41,241 nucleotides of DNA from Pseudocoprococcus catus (GTDB lineage: Bacteria > Bacillota > Clostridia > Lachnospirales > Lachnospiraceae): assembly GCF_902381825.1 (NCBI RefSeq), contig NZ_LR698973.1, positions 3,203,560-3,244,800 on the forward strand, given 5' to 3'. Within the stretch, counting starts at the first letter, position 1. The number at the start of each line of letters is the position of its first letter. Position numbers and translations under genes: made by a program. The notes beneath the pieces are model-generated. The model was not told the DNA's origin. It worked only from the letters and a program-made list of their open reading frames with translations, and did not search any database. Shown here one piece after another: positions 1 through 9,072 of this stretch.

Positions 1-1
1 T

Positions 2-1234
2 CGTATTGGTTGTTTCTTTTATTATAAAAAGCGTAAAGAAGAAGGACTCAAACAAAAAATGATATTAGAAGATGCCGCAGAAAAAGCTGATTCTGCCAAC
101 AGAGCCAAATCTTCTTTCTTGCTTAATATGTCTCATGATATACGTACCCCGATGAATGCCATCATTGGTTTTACAGACATTGCACTACACCAACAGAATA
201 TAGATGAGATTCATGACAGCCTGCAAAAGGTCAAAACAAGTTCTGATCATTTACTGCTGTTGTTAAATGAGGTACTGGATTTGAGTCGTGTTGAAAGTGG
301 AAAAGTATCCTTTTCACCTGAGCCCGTGAATCTTCCTGTATTAATTGATAGTGTGATTGCAATCATGGATGGACTTCTTTTGGATAGAAATCTCAACTTT
401 GAAGTACATCGCAACGGACCATCGATGCTCTATGTTATGACAGATTCCACCAGAATTCGTGAAATATTGACGAATCTTTTGAACAATGCAGTTAAATTTA
501 CAGCAGATGGTGGCACTATTACTTTTGAAATGAGTACTCGTCCAGGAGTAGATGAACGCCATATCGTGACATCTTATACAGTCAAAGATACGGGTGTTGG
601 CATGAGCGAGGAATTTCAGAAAAAGCTGTTTGAGCCATTTTCGCAGGAAGATAATGGTGCACGTACTCAGTATAAAGGGACCGGGCTAGGGATGGCTATT
701 ACCAAGCAATATGTGGAGTTGATGGGTGGAGCAATTACGTTTCAAAGTAAAAAGAATTGTGGTTCTTCTTTTACAGTCGAAATTCCCATGGAACTTGCCG
801 ATGAAAAAGAAATTCCAGAACAGAAGACTGTACAGAATATCAGTCTCAATGGCGTTAAGGTGCTTTTGGTTGAGGATAATGACTTAAATGCTGAACTGGC
901 AGTGACATTATTGGAAGATGCCGGTATGTGTGTAACTCGTGCTGTAGATGGGGAAGATGCAGTCAAACTGTTCGCATCTAACCCTGCAGGTACTTATGAC
1001 ATTATCCTGATGGATATCATGATGCCAAAAATGAACGGATATCAGGCAACGAAGGCAATCCGAACAATGAGCGGGGAACGTCCGGATGCAGCAACCATTC
1101 CTATCATAGCCCAGTCCGCTAATGCTTTCAAAGAAGATATTCAGGCTTCGTTGGATTCTGGTATGAATGGGCATATCTCAAAGCCGTTTAACATGGATGA
1201 GGTATCTGTCTCTATAATGCGAAATCTTATCTGA
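2..1234 (+). CDS. Hybrid sensor histidine kinase, 5'-truncated by window edge
   Basis: The reading frame is open from base 2, so the gene starts before the window. The first visible residues (RIGCFFYYKKRKEEG) look like the cytoplasmic end of a membrane segment. Then come a HisKA domain with SHDIRTPMNAIIGF (phospho-His codon 134-136), a HATPase domain with N-box (TNLLNNAVKFT), G1 (KDTGVGMS) and G2 (GTGLGM), and a C-terminal receiver with the acidic pair in VLLVEDN, phospho-Asp in ILMDIMMPKMNGY (codon 1013-1015) and Lys in SKPF. All catalytic residues are present. The missing N-terminus presumably carries the sensor. It resembles the four other kinases of this array, most closely the one at 9225. 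It lies upstream of the riboswitch promoter, so it belongs to a separate transcript. The family call is firm; the ligand is unknown. Confidence 0.95.
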   Translation, partial: RIGCFFYYKKRKEEGLKQKMILEDAAEKADSANRAKSSFLLNMSHDIRTPMNAIIGFTDIALHQQNIDEIHDSLQKVKTSSDHLLLLLNEVLDLSRVESGKVSFSPEPVNLPVLIDSVIAIMDGLLLDRNLNFEVHRNGPSMLYVMTDSTRIREILTNLLNNAVKFTADGGTITFEMSTRPGVDERHIVTSYTVKDTGVGMSEEFQKKLFEPFSQEDNGARTQYKGTGLGMAITKQYVELMGGAITFQSKKNCGSSFTVEIPMELADEKEIPEQKTVQNISLNGVKVLLVEDNDLNAELAVTLLEDAGMCVTRAVDGEDAVKLFASNPAGTYDIILMDIMMPKMNGYQATKAIRTMSGERPDAATIPIIAQSANAFKEDIQASLDSGMNGHISKPFNMDEVSVSIMRNLI

Positions 1235-1419
1235 ACTTAATATATGAATATGAGCAGGATTTTTCTATTTACAACAATATTTTTTACAATATTTCCTTAT
1301 AAGCCATGCAGCCATTTTTCCCATGAAGTTTTATTTCGTAAAGGGCTGTATCTGCACAGCGCATAAGTTGTGAACGGTTAGAAGCAAATGTCGGATATTC
1401 CGAATATCCAAGAGAATTT

Positions 1420-1578
1420 GTGGTGCCTTATATTATTCTGGATACAGTGGCAGATGTAGAAAAAAGTAAGAATGAACTGTTGCATAAAGCAATCGAGGAT
1501 TCCGCTCAAAAGGCACAGGTGCTTACAACAGCAGCAAATGTGAAACTGGGTGAAATACAGGCAATTGATGGAAGTAGG
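1420..1578 (+). pseudogene. Possible remnant of a SIMPL (DUF541) domain C-terminus
   Basis: A short stretch encodes KNELLHKAIEDSAQKAQVLT followed by TAANVKLGEIQAID, which resembles the C-terminal end of SIMPL/DUF541 periplasmic proteins (pattern: ...AVEDSKxKAxVLxxAAGVKLGxIxxIDYSW). Nothing upstream extends the homology, the first codon has no convincing ribosome binding site, and the frame runs into a terminator hairpin. It is therefore best read as a decayed gene end. This is from memory of the family; a profile search would settle it. The rest of 1235-1420 shows no gene that I recognise. Confidence 0.4.
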
Positions 1579-1616
1579 AGAACAGTTCGAGTATATGTAT
1601 CGGCTGTTCTTTTTTG
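1579..1616 (+). terminator. Rho-independent terminator after the gene remnant
   Basis: AGAACAG (1579-1585) pairs with CTGTTCT (1604-1610), with further inner pairing (CGA/TCG), followed by a run of T. It would insulate the riboswitch promoter from upstream transcription. Confidence 0.6.
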
Positions 1617-1652
1617 TTTTTGAACGTTTTTGAACGTTAAAACGGTTTTTTC

Positions 1653-1681
1653 TTGTGCATAGTAGAATATTAAAGTATAAT
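1653..1681 (+). promoter_or_regulatory. Promoter driving the c-di-GMP riboswitch
   Basis: TTGTGC (1653-1658), a 17-bp spacer and a perfect TATAAT (1676-1681) predict a start near 1688, about 27 nt before the aptamer. The -10 is perfect; the -35 matches the consensus at three of six bases. Confidence 0.6.
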
Positions 1682-1714
1682 AAAATCAGTTTTTGGCATA
1701 AGATTAAAGCTATA

Positions 1715-1790
1715 ATAAGGAAATCGGCAAACCAGATGAAAGTCTGGGACGCAAAGCTACAGGGCCTGTAAAATGGCAGCCAGTTGCATA
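1715..1790 (+). promoter_or_regulatory. Cyclic di-GMP-I (GEMM-I) riboswitch aptamer
   Basis: The conserved GEMM-I core is present in order: GGCAAACC, a P2 stem CCAGAT/GTCTGG closed by a GAAA tetraloop, GGGACGCAAAGC, then the P3 arm around GGCCTGT...ATGGCAGCC, and the closing GTTGC that pairs with GCAA. The tetraloop and the G preceding CAAA (1727, equivalent to G20 of the Vibrio Vc2 RNA) fit c-di-GMP rather than cGAMP preference, where an A is usual. An intrinsic terminator follows at 1801, so control is probably by transcription attenuation. I cannot tell ON from OFF: no strong antiterminator pairing is visible. The downstream genes are a solute-binding lipoprotein and a hybrid kinase, and a c-di-GMP phosphodiesterase-like gene lies 10 kb further on in the same run. 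Confidence 0.93.
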
Positions 1791-1800
1791 AAATGAGGTG

Positions 1801-1826
1801 CACTGTCTGTCTGACAGTGTTTTTTT
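1801..1826 (+). terminator. Riboswitch expression-platform terminator
   Basis: CACTGTC (1801-1807), a 5-nt loop and GACAGTG (1813-1819) form a perfect 7-bp stem followed by seven T. It begins 12 nt after the aptamer closing stem and 66 nt before the next start codon, as expected for a transcriptional riboswitch. Confidence 0.85.
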
Positions 1827-1891
1827 ACGGTGTTATTTCACAGACGTAACAATAAATGATTTTATCAGGAAAGAATGAGGAAAATAAAAGT

Positions 1892-3736
1892 ATGAAAAAG
1901 GCAAAACGTTGTCTGATAGCAGTGGTGTCAGGTGTACTTGCAGCAACTGCTGTTTTGTCTGGATGTGGACAGTCAAAGAAAGAAGTATCTAAAAACGATG
2001 ATCATCTTACCGTTTATCTGTGGGAAAACCGTTTGATGAAAAATATTGCACCCTATATTCATGAACAGTTTCCTGATCAGGATATTGAATTTATTATTGG
2101 TAATAATGATACCGATTTATACAGTTATTTTAAAGAACATGATGAATTACCGGATATCATAACAGTACGTCGATTCTCCGGAACAGATGCACAGGACTTA
2201 CAGCCTTATCTTATGGATTTTGCTTCTTATGATGTTGTTTCCAAGTATTATTCTTATGCGGTGCAATATTATAAGAATGCGGAGGATGAAATCCAGTGGC
2301 TGCCAATCTGTGGTATTCCGCAGACGATCATTGCCAACAAAACACTGTTTGATCAGTATGGAATTAAGATTCCAGAAAATTATGAGGAATATGTACAGGC
2401 TTGTCAGCAGTTTTATGATAATGGCATAAAACCGTATTCCATGGATCTTGGTGAAGACTGGTCTAATAATGAAATCATCCAGGCAGCGGCAATCGGTGAG
2501 TTTACAAGCCTGGATGGTATTGAATGGCGAAACGGTGCAGAAACTGCAGTGGATGAAGTAAAGTTTGATGATGCATTATGGAAACGTATTTTTTCAGAAA
2601 CCAGTCAGTTTCTTAAGGACTCGCACTTTGGTAAAGAAGATATCAATATTGACGTCGATACAGGAACCCAGATGTTTGTCGAGGGAAAATCAGCAATGTT
2701 TCATGGACATCCGACGATTATGCAGCAGCTGCAGAAACAGATGGATGCGGAGCTGATCCGTATCCCTTACTTTTCACAGACATCGGATGAATCCTATGTG
2801 TACATGACTCCGTCCTTAAACATTGCATTTAACAAAAACCTGGAAAAAGACCGGGAGAAACTGGATACTGCACTGGATGTGCTGGACTGTATGATTTCAG
2901 AAGAGGGGCAAAAGCTGATTGCGGGTGGAAGTGGTGTTATTTCATTGAATACAGATGTTCCAACCATGATGCAGGATGTGCCTGGACTGGAAGATGAAAT
3001 TAATAATAATGCTGTTTATATCCGATATTCCGCCCAAAAATCATTTCATGCAGGTCTTGAGGCTGTTCACGGATTACTGTCAGGGGAAATGGATGAAACA
3101 CAGGCTTTTGATACTTTGCGCAGTGTAATGAACCGTAAAGATTCAGAAGAAAAAGCAACGGTGAATTTTGAAAATGAATATTCCATTTCACTGAACGATA
3201 GAAGTGGCCGTGATGCAGCATCTTCCATTTTAACTACGATCAGAGAAGAAAATGATGCACAGCTGGCTCTGACACCATATTATTATTTCACTTCTTCTAT
3301 GTACAAAGGAGAATGCACCAATAGCCGGGTTGGCATGATGACAGCGAAGAGTTCAGATACAGCATTATATTTTGCAAAAATGAATGGTAAACAGGTTTGT
3401 GAACTCGTGGAAAATTATCTCGCCGATGCGGATGAGAATTTTTATGTAACCAATAAATACGAATTACCAATTGCATCCGGTATGAAAATGATCGTCAATC
3501 AAGAGGAAAGTGGATTTTCGTTAAAGGACTTAACAGTTAATGATAAGAAAATAGACAAAGAAAAGGAATACTCGATTCTTCTTACAGACACCACAATGTC
3601 TGTTTTGAAAAAAATAAATCCGAAATGTGAGATTGAGCAGCTTAAAGATACAACATTATCAAGTGAATGGATCGAAGCAATGTCAAAAGGACAGCAGCCG
3701 TCAGCACCGGAAGACTATATAGAGGTTGAACAGTAA
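1892..3736 (+). CDS. Lipoprotein: solute-binding domain fused to a 5'-nucleotidase C-like domain
   Basis: A predicted extracytoplasmic lipoprotein of 614 residues. The start at 1892 is preferred over 1856 because it gives a clean signal peptide (MKKAKRCLIAVVSGVLAATA) with lipobox LSGC and has GAGG upstream. Residues ~35-420 resemble a family-1 sugar-binding fold (TVYLWENRLMKNIAPYI; GIPQTIIANKTLFDQYGI). The last ~170 residues resemble the C-terminal domain of 5'-nucleotidases (MNGKQVCELVENYL; PIASGMKMIV; YSILLTDTTM). No metallophosphoesterase domain is present, so the C-domain probably binds rather than cleaves. A paralogue lies at 13636. No ABC transporter genes are nearby; the kinase starts 2 bp downstream, so this is likely its ligand-binding partner. 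Expression is likely under c-di-GMP riboswitch control. Confidence 0.85.
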   Translation: MKKAKRCLIAVVSGVLAATAVLSGCGQSKKEVSKNDDHLTVYLWENRLMKNIAPYIHEQFPDQDIEFIIGNNDTDLYSYFKEHDELPDIITVRRFSGTDAQDLQPYLMDFASYDVVSKYYSYAVQYYKNAEDEIQWLPICGIPQTIIANKTLFDQYGIKIPENYEEYVQACQQFYDNGIKPYSMDLGEDWSNNEIIQAAAIGEFTSLDGIEWRNGAETAVDEVKFDDALWKRIFSETSQFLKDSHFGKEDINIDVDTGTQMFVEGKSAMFHGHPTIMQQLQKQMDAELIRIPYFSQTSDESYVYMTPSLNIAFNKNLEKDREKLDTALDVLDCMISEEGQKLIAGGSGVISLNTDVPTMMQDVPGLEDEINNNAVYIRYSAQKSFHAGLEAVHGLLSGEMDETQAFDTLRSVMNRKDSEEKATVNFENEYSISLNDRSGRDAASSILTTIREENDAQLALTPYYYFTSSMYKGECTNSRVGMMTAKSSDTALYFAKMNGKQVCELVENYLADADENFYVTNKYELPIASGMKMIVNQEESGFSLKDLTVNDKKIDKEKEYSILLTDTTMSVLKKINPKCEIEQLKDTTLSSEWIEAMSKGQQPSAPEDYIEVEQ

Positions 3737-3738
3737 AA

Positions 3739-6078
3739 GTGGAGATAGAACAAACGGTAAATAAAAGAAAAAAAATAACAAGGCTGTTGCTTATACTACT
3801 TATTATTCTTTTAAGCTTAGTTTGTATAAAGTATCTTATAAGTAAGTCTAGCAAGTATATCAGCGAAAATGGAAAAAGCAGTATGGGAGCTGTTGTTGAA
3901 CAGATACAGCAGACCTATGATCTTCAGGTGAGTGGATACTACAGCCAGCTGCAGTTGGTTGAGGAATTTCTACTTCATGAGAGAGAGCTGTCTCTTGAAA
4001 CAGATGTGAACAAAAATTTCTTTGAAGCATGGGAAAAAGAATCGGAAAGCACCCTTATATTCCTTCAGGCAAATGGTCAGGCAATATCAGCAGGTGGAAC
4101 AAAAATGCGGATTGATATGCCAAGTAAACTTCTGCTGGACTTGAAGAACGGATACAATATTGGAAAACTGGTGCGTCTTGATTATGATCAGAAGAAAAAA
4201 GACGGTTATCTGGTTGCGATTCCATGTCAGGAATACACTATCAATGGAGAAACTTATACGGCAATTGGAACTGTGTATGATCATTCGAAACTGGATTCCA
4301 TGTTAAAACTGAAAGGTTATGATGGGAAAGCATATTTGTTCATGCTGGATAATGACGGAAATATTACGTATACGAACCAGAGTGGTGATAAATACCTGCG
4401 TAATTACTCTTTGTTAAAACATTTAAAAGGAGAACAGGCCATTACAGAAGAAGAGGCTGATTTGCTCAAAAAGAAGTTTGATAACAGAGAATCCGGAGTT
4501 GCACTTTTGGGAAAACAGAACCCCTATTATCTGGGGCATTGCCCGATAGAAAGCAACAACACCATTTTGGTATGCATTGTGGCAAGGGAAGTTGTGGACA
4601 ATGTGCTGAGGGATTACCAGAAAACGGTGTTGTGTACAACAATACTCATGGCAGGTTTTATACTTTTACTTTTTGCTGGATTATTCTACAGTATTTCCAG
4701 ACTTAGTCTTGCAGATCAAAAAGCAGAATATGAAAAAAGAAATAATGAACTTCATTTACAAACAATGAAGGAAATGGAAGTAGTCAATCAAAAACTGAAA
4801 AAGGCAAAGAACGTTGCAACAGAGGCTTTACAGACAGCTGAAAATGCAAATAAGGCGAAAACGGATTTCCTGTCTAATATGTCACATGATATTCGTACAC
4901 CTATGAATGCAATCATTGGTATTACGTCTTTGATCAGACATGATGCAGGAAATAAAGCAAAAGTTATAGAGTATGCAGATAAAATAGATATTTCATCACA
5001 GCACCTGTTAGGAATTATCAATGATGTTCTGGATATGAGTAAGATTGAGGCAGGAAAAACAGTCTTCAAGTATTCTGACTTTTCTATTCTGGATCTTGTA
5101 CAGGAACTTAACACTATATTTCATTCTCAAATATATGAAAAGCAGCAGACCCTTACAATCATAAAAGAAAATATTCAGCATGAGTGGGTGAATGGGGATC
5201 AGGTTCATTTGATGCAGATTTTCAGCAACCTGCTTTCCAATGCAGTGAAGTATACCCAGGAAGGTGGGGAAATTCAGTTCTTTGTAGAAGAATGTGAGAC
5301 AAAGTCATCTGTCTATGCAAAGTACCGTTTCTTAGTTAGTGATAATGGTATGGGAATGTCGGCAGATTTCAAGGATACAATTTTTGATGCGTTTACCCGT
5401 GCGGAAAGGTCCCTTACAAACAAAATACAGGGAACCGGACTTGGAATGGCGATTACTAAGAATCTGGTTGAGGCAATGGGAGGTACCATTGATGTGGACA
5501 GTGAATTGGGACAGGGAAGCTGTTTTGAGGTTCTCCTGGATCTGAAGATTACAGAGGATAGAACGGCTGCTCTGGCGGCACAAGAAGAAACGGATGAGCA
5601 GGATGGAAATATCCTTCAGGGAATGAGATTCCTGTGTGCAGAGGATAATGAGCTGAACGCAGAGATCCTGACGGAACTGTTAAAGATTGAAGGTGCGGAA
5701 TGTACCATCTGTGAAAATGGCGAAGAGATTTTGAAAGCATTTGAACAGTCTGCTCCAGGTGATTATGACATGATCCTGATGGATGTGCAGATGCCTGTTA
5801 TGAATGGTTATGAGGCAACGAAAGCAATCCGCAGAAGTTCCCATGAACTGGCAAAGACGATTCCGATCATTGCCATGACTGCCAATGCATTCTCGGAGGA
5901 CATTCAGCATTCTCTGGCAGCCGGTATGAATGCTCATGTTTCAAAACCGGTTGAGATGAAGGTGCTGGAAAAGACGATCAGAAGCATAAAATTCGGGGGG
6001 GGGGTACCGAACCGCTGGTCATTGAATAGTAACAAATGGCAGAAAATCAGATATGAAAAAAACGAAAAGTATAGTTAG
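3739..6078 (+). CDS. Membrane hybrid sensor histidine kinase (Cache-like sensor, HisKA, HATPase, REC)
   Basis: GTG start 2 bp after the lipoprotein stop, so translation is probably coupled. Layout: TM1 at residues ~14-33, an extracytoplasmic sensor of ~260 residues (Cache-like by length and position), TM2 ~296-319, a coiled coil, HisKA with SHDIRTPMNAIIGI (His383), HATPase with SNLLSNAVKYT, DNGMGMS and GTGLGM, and a receiver with AEDNELNAE and LMDVQMPVMNGY (Asp682). After the receiver a run of ten G (5995-6004) sets the reading frame of the tail: the current frame adds an unconserved ~24-residue tail, whereas eight G would end in ...GTEPLVIE followed by tandem stops TAG TAA. The window therefore may carry an off-frame allele or an indel error. 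The kinase core is unaffected. Confidence 0.93.
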   Translation: MEIEQTVNKRKKITRLLLILLIILLSLVCIKYLISKSSKYISENGKSSMGAVVEQIQQTYDLQVSGYYSQLQLVEEFLLHERELSLETDVNKNFFEAWEKESESTLIFLQANGQAISAGGTKMRIDMPSKLLLDLKNGYNIGKLVRLDYDQKKKDGYLVAIPCQEYTINGETYTAIGTVYDHSKLDSMLKLKGYDGKAYLFMLDNDGNITYTNQSGDKYLRNYSLLKHLKGEQAITEEEADLLKKKFDNRESGVALLGKQNPYYLGHCPIESNNTILVCIVAREVVDNVLRDYQKTVLCTTILMAGFILLLFAGLFYSISRLSLADQKAEYEKRNNELHLQTMKEMEVVNQKLKKAKNVATEALQTAENANKAKTDFLSNMSHDIRTPMNAIIGITSLIRHDAGNKAKVIEYADKIDISSQHLLGIINDVLDMSKIEAGKTVFKYSDFSILDLVQELNTIFHSQIYEKQQTLTIIKENIQHEWVNGDQVHLMQIFSNLLSNAVKYTQEGGEIQFFVEECETKSSVYAKYRFLVSDNGMGMSADFKDTIFDAFTRAERSLTNKIQGTGLGMAITKNLVEAMGGTIDVDSELGQGSCFEVLLDLKITEDRTAALAAQEETDEQDGNILQGMRFLCAEDNELNAEILTELLKIEGAECTICENGEEILKAFEQSAPGDYDMILMDVQMPVMNGYEATKAIRRSSHELAKTIPIIAMTANAFSEDIQHSLAAGMNAHVSKPVEMKVLEKTIRSIKFGGGVPNRWSLNSNKWQKIRYEKNEKYS
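5995..6004 (+). repeat. G10 homopolymer tract inside a kinase gene
   Basis: Ten consecutive G near the 3' end of the kinase gene. Length 10 encodes a long tail; length 9 ends in ...GGGYRTAGH; length 8 or 11 ends in ...TEPLVIE. Such tracts are prone to slipped-strand change, and also to sequencing error. Confidence 0.95.
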
Positions 6079-6091
6079 GAATAGATAGAAA

Positions 6092-6907
6092 ATGAAAGGA
6101 AAAAGAGTGATCGCAGGCATACTGCTTGCGGGAATTTTAGCAGTTACCCTGGCAGGGTGTAAAAATACAGATAACACGAAAGAAGAAACCGAAAAGCATG
6201 TTATTACCCTCGGCAGCGACAACTATCCACCATACAATTATCTGAATGAGGATGGTGTACCGACGGGAATCGATGCAGAACTGGCTACGGAAGCTTTTAA
6301 AAGAATGGGATATCAGGTGGAGGTTGTCCAGATCAACTGGGAGAAGAAAAAAGAACTGGTGGAGAGCGGAGAGATTGACTGTATCATGGGCTGCTTTTCT
6401 ATGGAAGGGCGCCTTGACGATTACCGCTGGGCAGGGCCGTACATAGCAAGCCGTCAGGTGGTTGCTGTAAATGAGAATAGTGATATTTATAAACTGAGTG
6501 ACCTGGAGGGAAAGAACCTGGCTGTTCAGTCCACAACCAAACCGGAAGGCATCTTTCTGAACCGGACGGATGAGAGAATCCCAAAGCTGGGCAATCTGAT
6601 CAGCCTGGGACACAGGGAGCTGATCTATACATTTCTGGGAAAAGGATATGTAGACGCAGTCGCCGCACATGAGGAATCTGTTGTCCAGTATATGAAGGAT
6701 TATGACGCAAGCTTTCGTATCCTGGAAGAACCTTTGATGATCACTGGAATAGGTGTTGCTTTTGCAAAAGATGATGACAGAGGAATCTGTGAGCAGATGG
6801 ATCAGACACTGGAAGAGATGCGTCAGGATGGTACATCCCTGAAAATTATTGAAAAATATCTGGATGATCCCCAGAAGTATCTGGAGGTGGATGACCTTGG
6901 GTATTAA
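6092..6907 (+). CDS. Family-3 solute-binding lipoprotein (amino-acid type), sensor partner
   Basis: 271 residues. The signal peptide ends in a lipobox (LAVTLAGC), so the protein is membrane-anchored outside the cell. The mature part is a single SBP3 fold: ITLGSDNYPPYNYLNEDG at the start of lobe 1, GIDAELATEAFKRMGY, then GEIDCIMGCFSMEGRLDDY and LSDLEGKNLAVQS typical of amino-acid binding proteins. No permease or ATPase gene follows; instead a hybrid kinase overlaps its 3' end by 17 bp. The likely role is to present a small ligand to that kinase rather than to a transporter. The neighbouring kinase at 9225 has the same domain built in twice. Ligand unknown. Confidence 0.88.
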   Translation: MKGKRVIAGILLAGILAVTLAGCKNTDNTKEETEKHVITLGSDNYPPYNYLNEDGVPTGIDAELATEAFKRMGYQVEVVQINWEKKKELVESGEIDCIMGCFSMEGRLDDYRWAGPYIASRQVVAVNENSDIYKLSDLEGKNLAVQSTTKPEGIFLNRTDERIPKLGNLISLGHRELIYTFLGKGYVDAVAAHEESVVQYMKDYDASFRILEEPLMITGIGVAFAKDDDRGICEQMDQTLEEMRQDGTSLKIIEKYLDDPQKYLEVDDLGY

Positions 6908-9065
6908 GCGAAAGAAAAGAGAAAAACGAATCCAGCTGCTCGGTGCTCTGATTGGAATCTGTGTGGCTGTAGTCTCTCTGTTTTATTTCTTCCACGCAGA
7001 AAAAGCAGAAGCAGAGAAAAGAATGGTGGAGATTGTAAACTATGTCAAAGTGCAGTGCTCCACCTACACCCATTATAATGAATCTTCGGAATCCAAAAGT
7101 CTTCTCCGGGCCATTGAAAGTGCCAGACAGATGAGTACGAATATCGACATGGAAATAGAAAACGGCGGTCAGCTAAGTCAGGAGTTCCTGAAAGAAAATC
7201 TGCAGACTCTCTGGGTGGATGGTATCCTTGTGCTGGATACAGAAGGAAAGGCGGACTGTGAATACAGCATGGATGAGTCTCTGACCGGTGAGATTACGGC
7301 ATATCTGCAAAAAGATATTATCATGGATTTTGCCGGATATGAAGAAAGATCTTATTCGGAACGGTTTGCCAGGGAAGACGGATCCTATATTGATATTGCA
7401 GCCTGTGCCAGAAAAGATGCACCGGGTATTGTGGCAATCTACTATTATACACCTCCTGAATTTGCCAGAAACTATACCCTGACGATACAGGGGCTTTTAA
7501 ATGGTTATAGTATCCAGAAGGATGGGACGATCATTGTTGCAGACGATGGGATCGTTGTTGCCAGCAATGATGAGAGTCTGTTGGGACAGAATACAGCCGA
7601 CAACGAAGTTGTTCAGGCAATGAAGAGGCATGCAGACAGTCAGCACATTTATCATTTGAAGAATGAAGGAACTGGATGCTACGGAATCATGCTGAAGCAG
7701 AGGGATTATTATATCTATGCGTATCTTCCGGATACGGAAGTGTTTCATAATCTTCCATTAAGTGTTATAGGTGTTATTTTTCTTTATTTTCTGGTGTTCA
7801 GTGTATTCTGGTTCTGGACATACAGAACAAATCTGGTGCACCGGAAACAGGAATTGGAAAAAGATGAAGAATATAAAAGAGAACTTCTGATAACTGCAAA
7901 AAAGGCAGAGGCTGCCAATCGGGCGAAGACGGAATTTCTCCAGCGGATGAGCCATGATATCCGGACTCCGATCAATGGGATCCGAGGCATGGTCAATATG
8001 GCAGACCATTATGCAGATGATATGGAGAAGCAGACGGAATACAGGACAAAGGTGAAAGAGGCTTCCAATCTGTTGCTGGAACTGGTAAATGATGTTCTGG
8101 ATATGAGTAAGCTTGAGTCAGGTGAAGTTGTTCTGGAAGAGAGTCCATTTAATCTGAGCAGTATTTTCAGGGAAGTATTTGGTGTGATCGAGCAGATGGC
8201 AGCAGAACAGAATATCCGGATCGTGTGGGAGAAAAAAGAAATCACATACCAGGATCTTATTGGAAGTCCGGGGTATGTGAAACGTGTGATGATGAATATT
8301 CTGTCCAATGCAGTGAAATATAACAGAGAAAACGGACAGATCTATATCAGCTGCATTGAAATTCCATCCAAACAGCCGGAAATGACGACGATGGAATTTG
8401 TCTGCCGGGATACCGGAATCGGAATGTCATATGAGTTCCAGAAACATATTTTTGAACCATTTGCACAGGAACATACGGGAAGCCGCACAAAATTTGCCGG
8501 AACAGGTCTGGGAATGCCGATTACCAAAAAACTGGTTAAAAAAATGGGCGGAACCATTTCTTTTGAAAGTAAAAAAGGCGTAGGGACGACATTTGTGATC
8601 CGGGTTCCATTTAAAATAGATCCGGATGCGGATAAAGGCAAAGAACAGACGGATGCATCAGAAAAATCTATAAAGGGGCTGCATATTCTTCTGGCGGAAG
8701 ATAATGAGCTGAATATGGAAATCGCAGAATTTATGCTTCAGAATGAAGGTGCTGATGTGGCAAAAGCATGGAATGGACAGGAAACTGTTGAATTATTCAA
8801 AAAAAGTGAACCTGGTGAATTTGATGTCATTCTTATGGACATTATGATGCCGGTAATGAATGGTTATGAAGCTACAAAGATGATCAGGTCTCTAGACAGA
8901 GAGGATGCAAAGACAATACCGATCATTGCAATGACAGCAAATGCGTTCACGGAGGACAGAATAAGAGCAAAAGCAGCAGGAATGAATGCACATATTGCAA
9001 AACCCATTGATAGTAAAAAAATAGAGGATACTTTGCTATTGGTTTTAAAACAGAAAATGCAGTAA
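6891..9065 (+). CDS. Membrane hybrid sensor histidine kinase
   Basis: About 724 residues. The start is uncertain: ATG 6891 is only 3 nt from GGAGG (6883-6887), while TTG 6897 has ideal 9-nt spacing; both overlap the SBP3 stop, so the two genes are translationally coupled. TM1 ~15-33, an extracytoplasmic Cache-like sensor, TM2 ~289-311 (VIGVIFLYFLVFSVFWF), HisKA with SHDIRTPINGIRGM (His355), HATPase with MNILSNAVKYN, RDTGIGMS and GTGLGM, receiver with LLAEDNELNME and LMDIMMPVMNGY (Asp650) and Lys in AKPI. All catalytic residues are intact. The receiver would need an HPt partner or direct dephosphorylation; no HPt is visible in the window. Confidence 0.93.
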   Translation: MTLGIKRKKREKRIQLLGALIGICVAVVSLFYFFHAEKAEAEKRMVEIVNYVKVQCSTYTHYNESSESKSLLRAIESARQMSTNIDMEIENGGQLSQEFLKENLQTLWVDGILVLDTEGKADCEYSMDESLTGEITAYLQKDIIMDFAGYEERSYSERFAREDGSYIDIAACARKDAPGIVAIYYYTPPEFARNYTLTIQGLLNGYSIQKDGTIIVADDGIVVASNDESLLGQNTADNEVVQAMKRHADSQHIYHLKNEGTGCYGIMLKQRDYYIYAYLPDTEVFHNLPLSVIGVIFLYFLVFSVFWFWTYRTNLVHRKQELEKDEEYKRELLITAKKAEAANRAKTEFLQRMSHDIRTPINGIRGMVNMADHYADDMEKQTEYRTKVKEASNLLLELVNDVLDMSKLESGEVVLEESPFNLSSIFREVFGVIEQMAAEQNIRIVWEKKEITYQDLIGSPGYVKRVMMNILSNAVKYNRENGQIYISCIEIPSKQPEMTTMEFVCRDTGIGMSYEFQKHIFEPFAQEHTGSRTKFAGTGLGMPITKKLVKKMGGTISFESKKGVGTTFVIRVPFKIDPDADKGKEQTDASEKSIKGLHILLAEDNELNMEIAEFMLQNEGADVAKAWNGQETVELFKKSEPGEFDVILMDIMMPVMNGYEATKMIRSLDREDAKTIPIIAMTANAFTEDRIRAKAAGMNAHIAKPIDSKKIEDTLLLVLKQKMQ

Positions 9066-9072
9066 GACAATT

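Noticed and set aside
1711..1716. TATAAT inside the riboswitch region as a promoter
   Set aside because: No -35 at suitable distance, and it would start transcription within the aptamer. The TATAAT at 1676 is better.
1892..6907. ABC importer operon
   Set aside because: Binding proteins only; no permease or ATPase gene occurs in the window.
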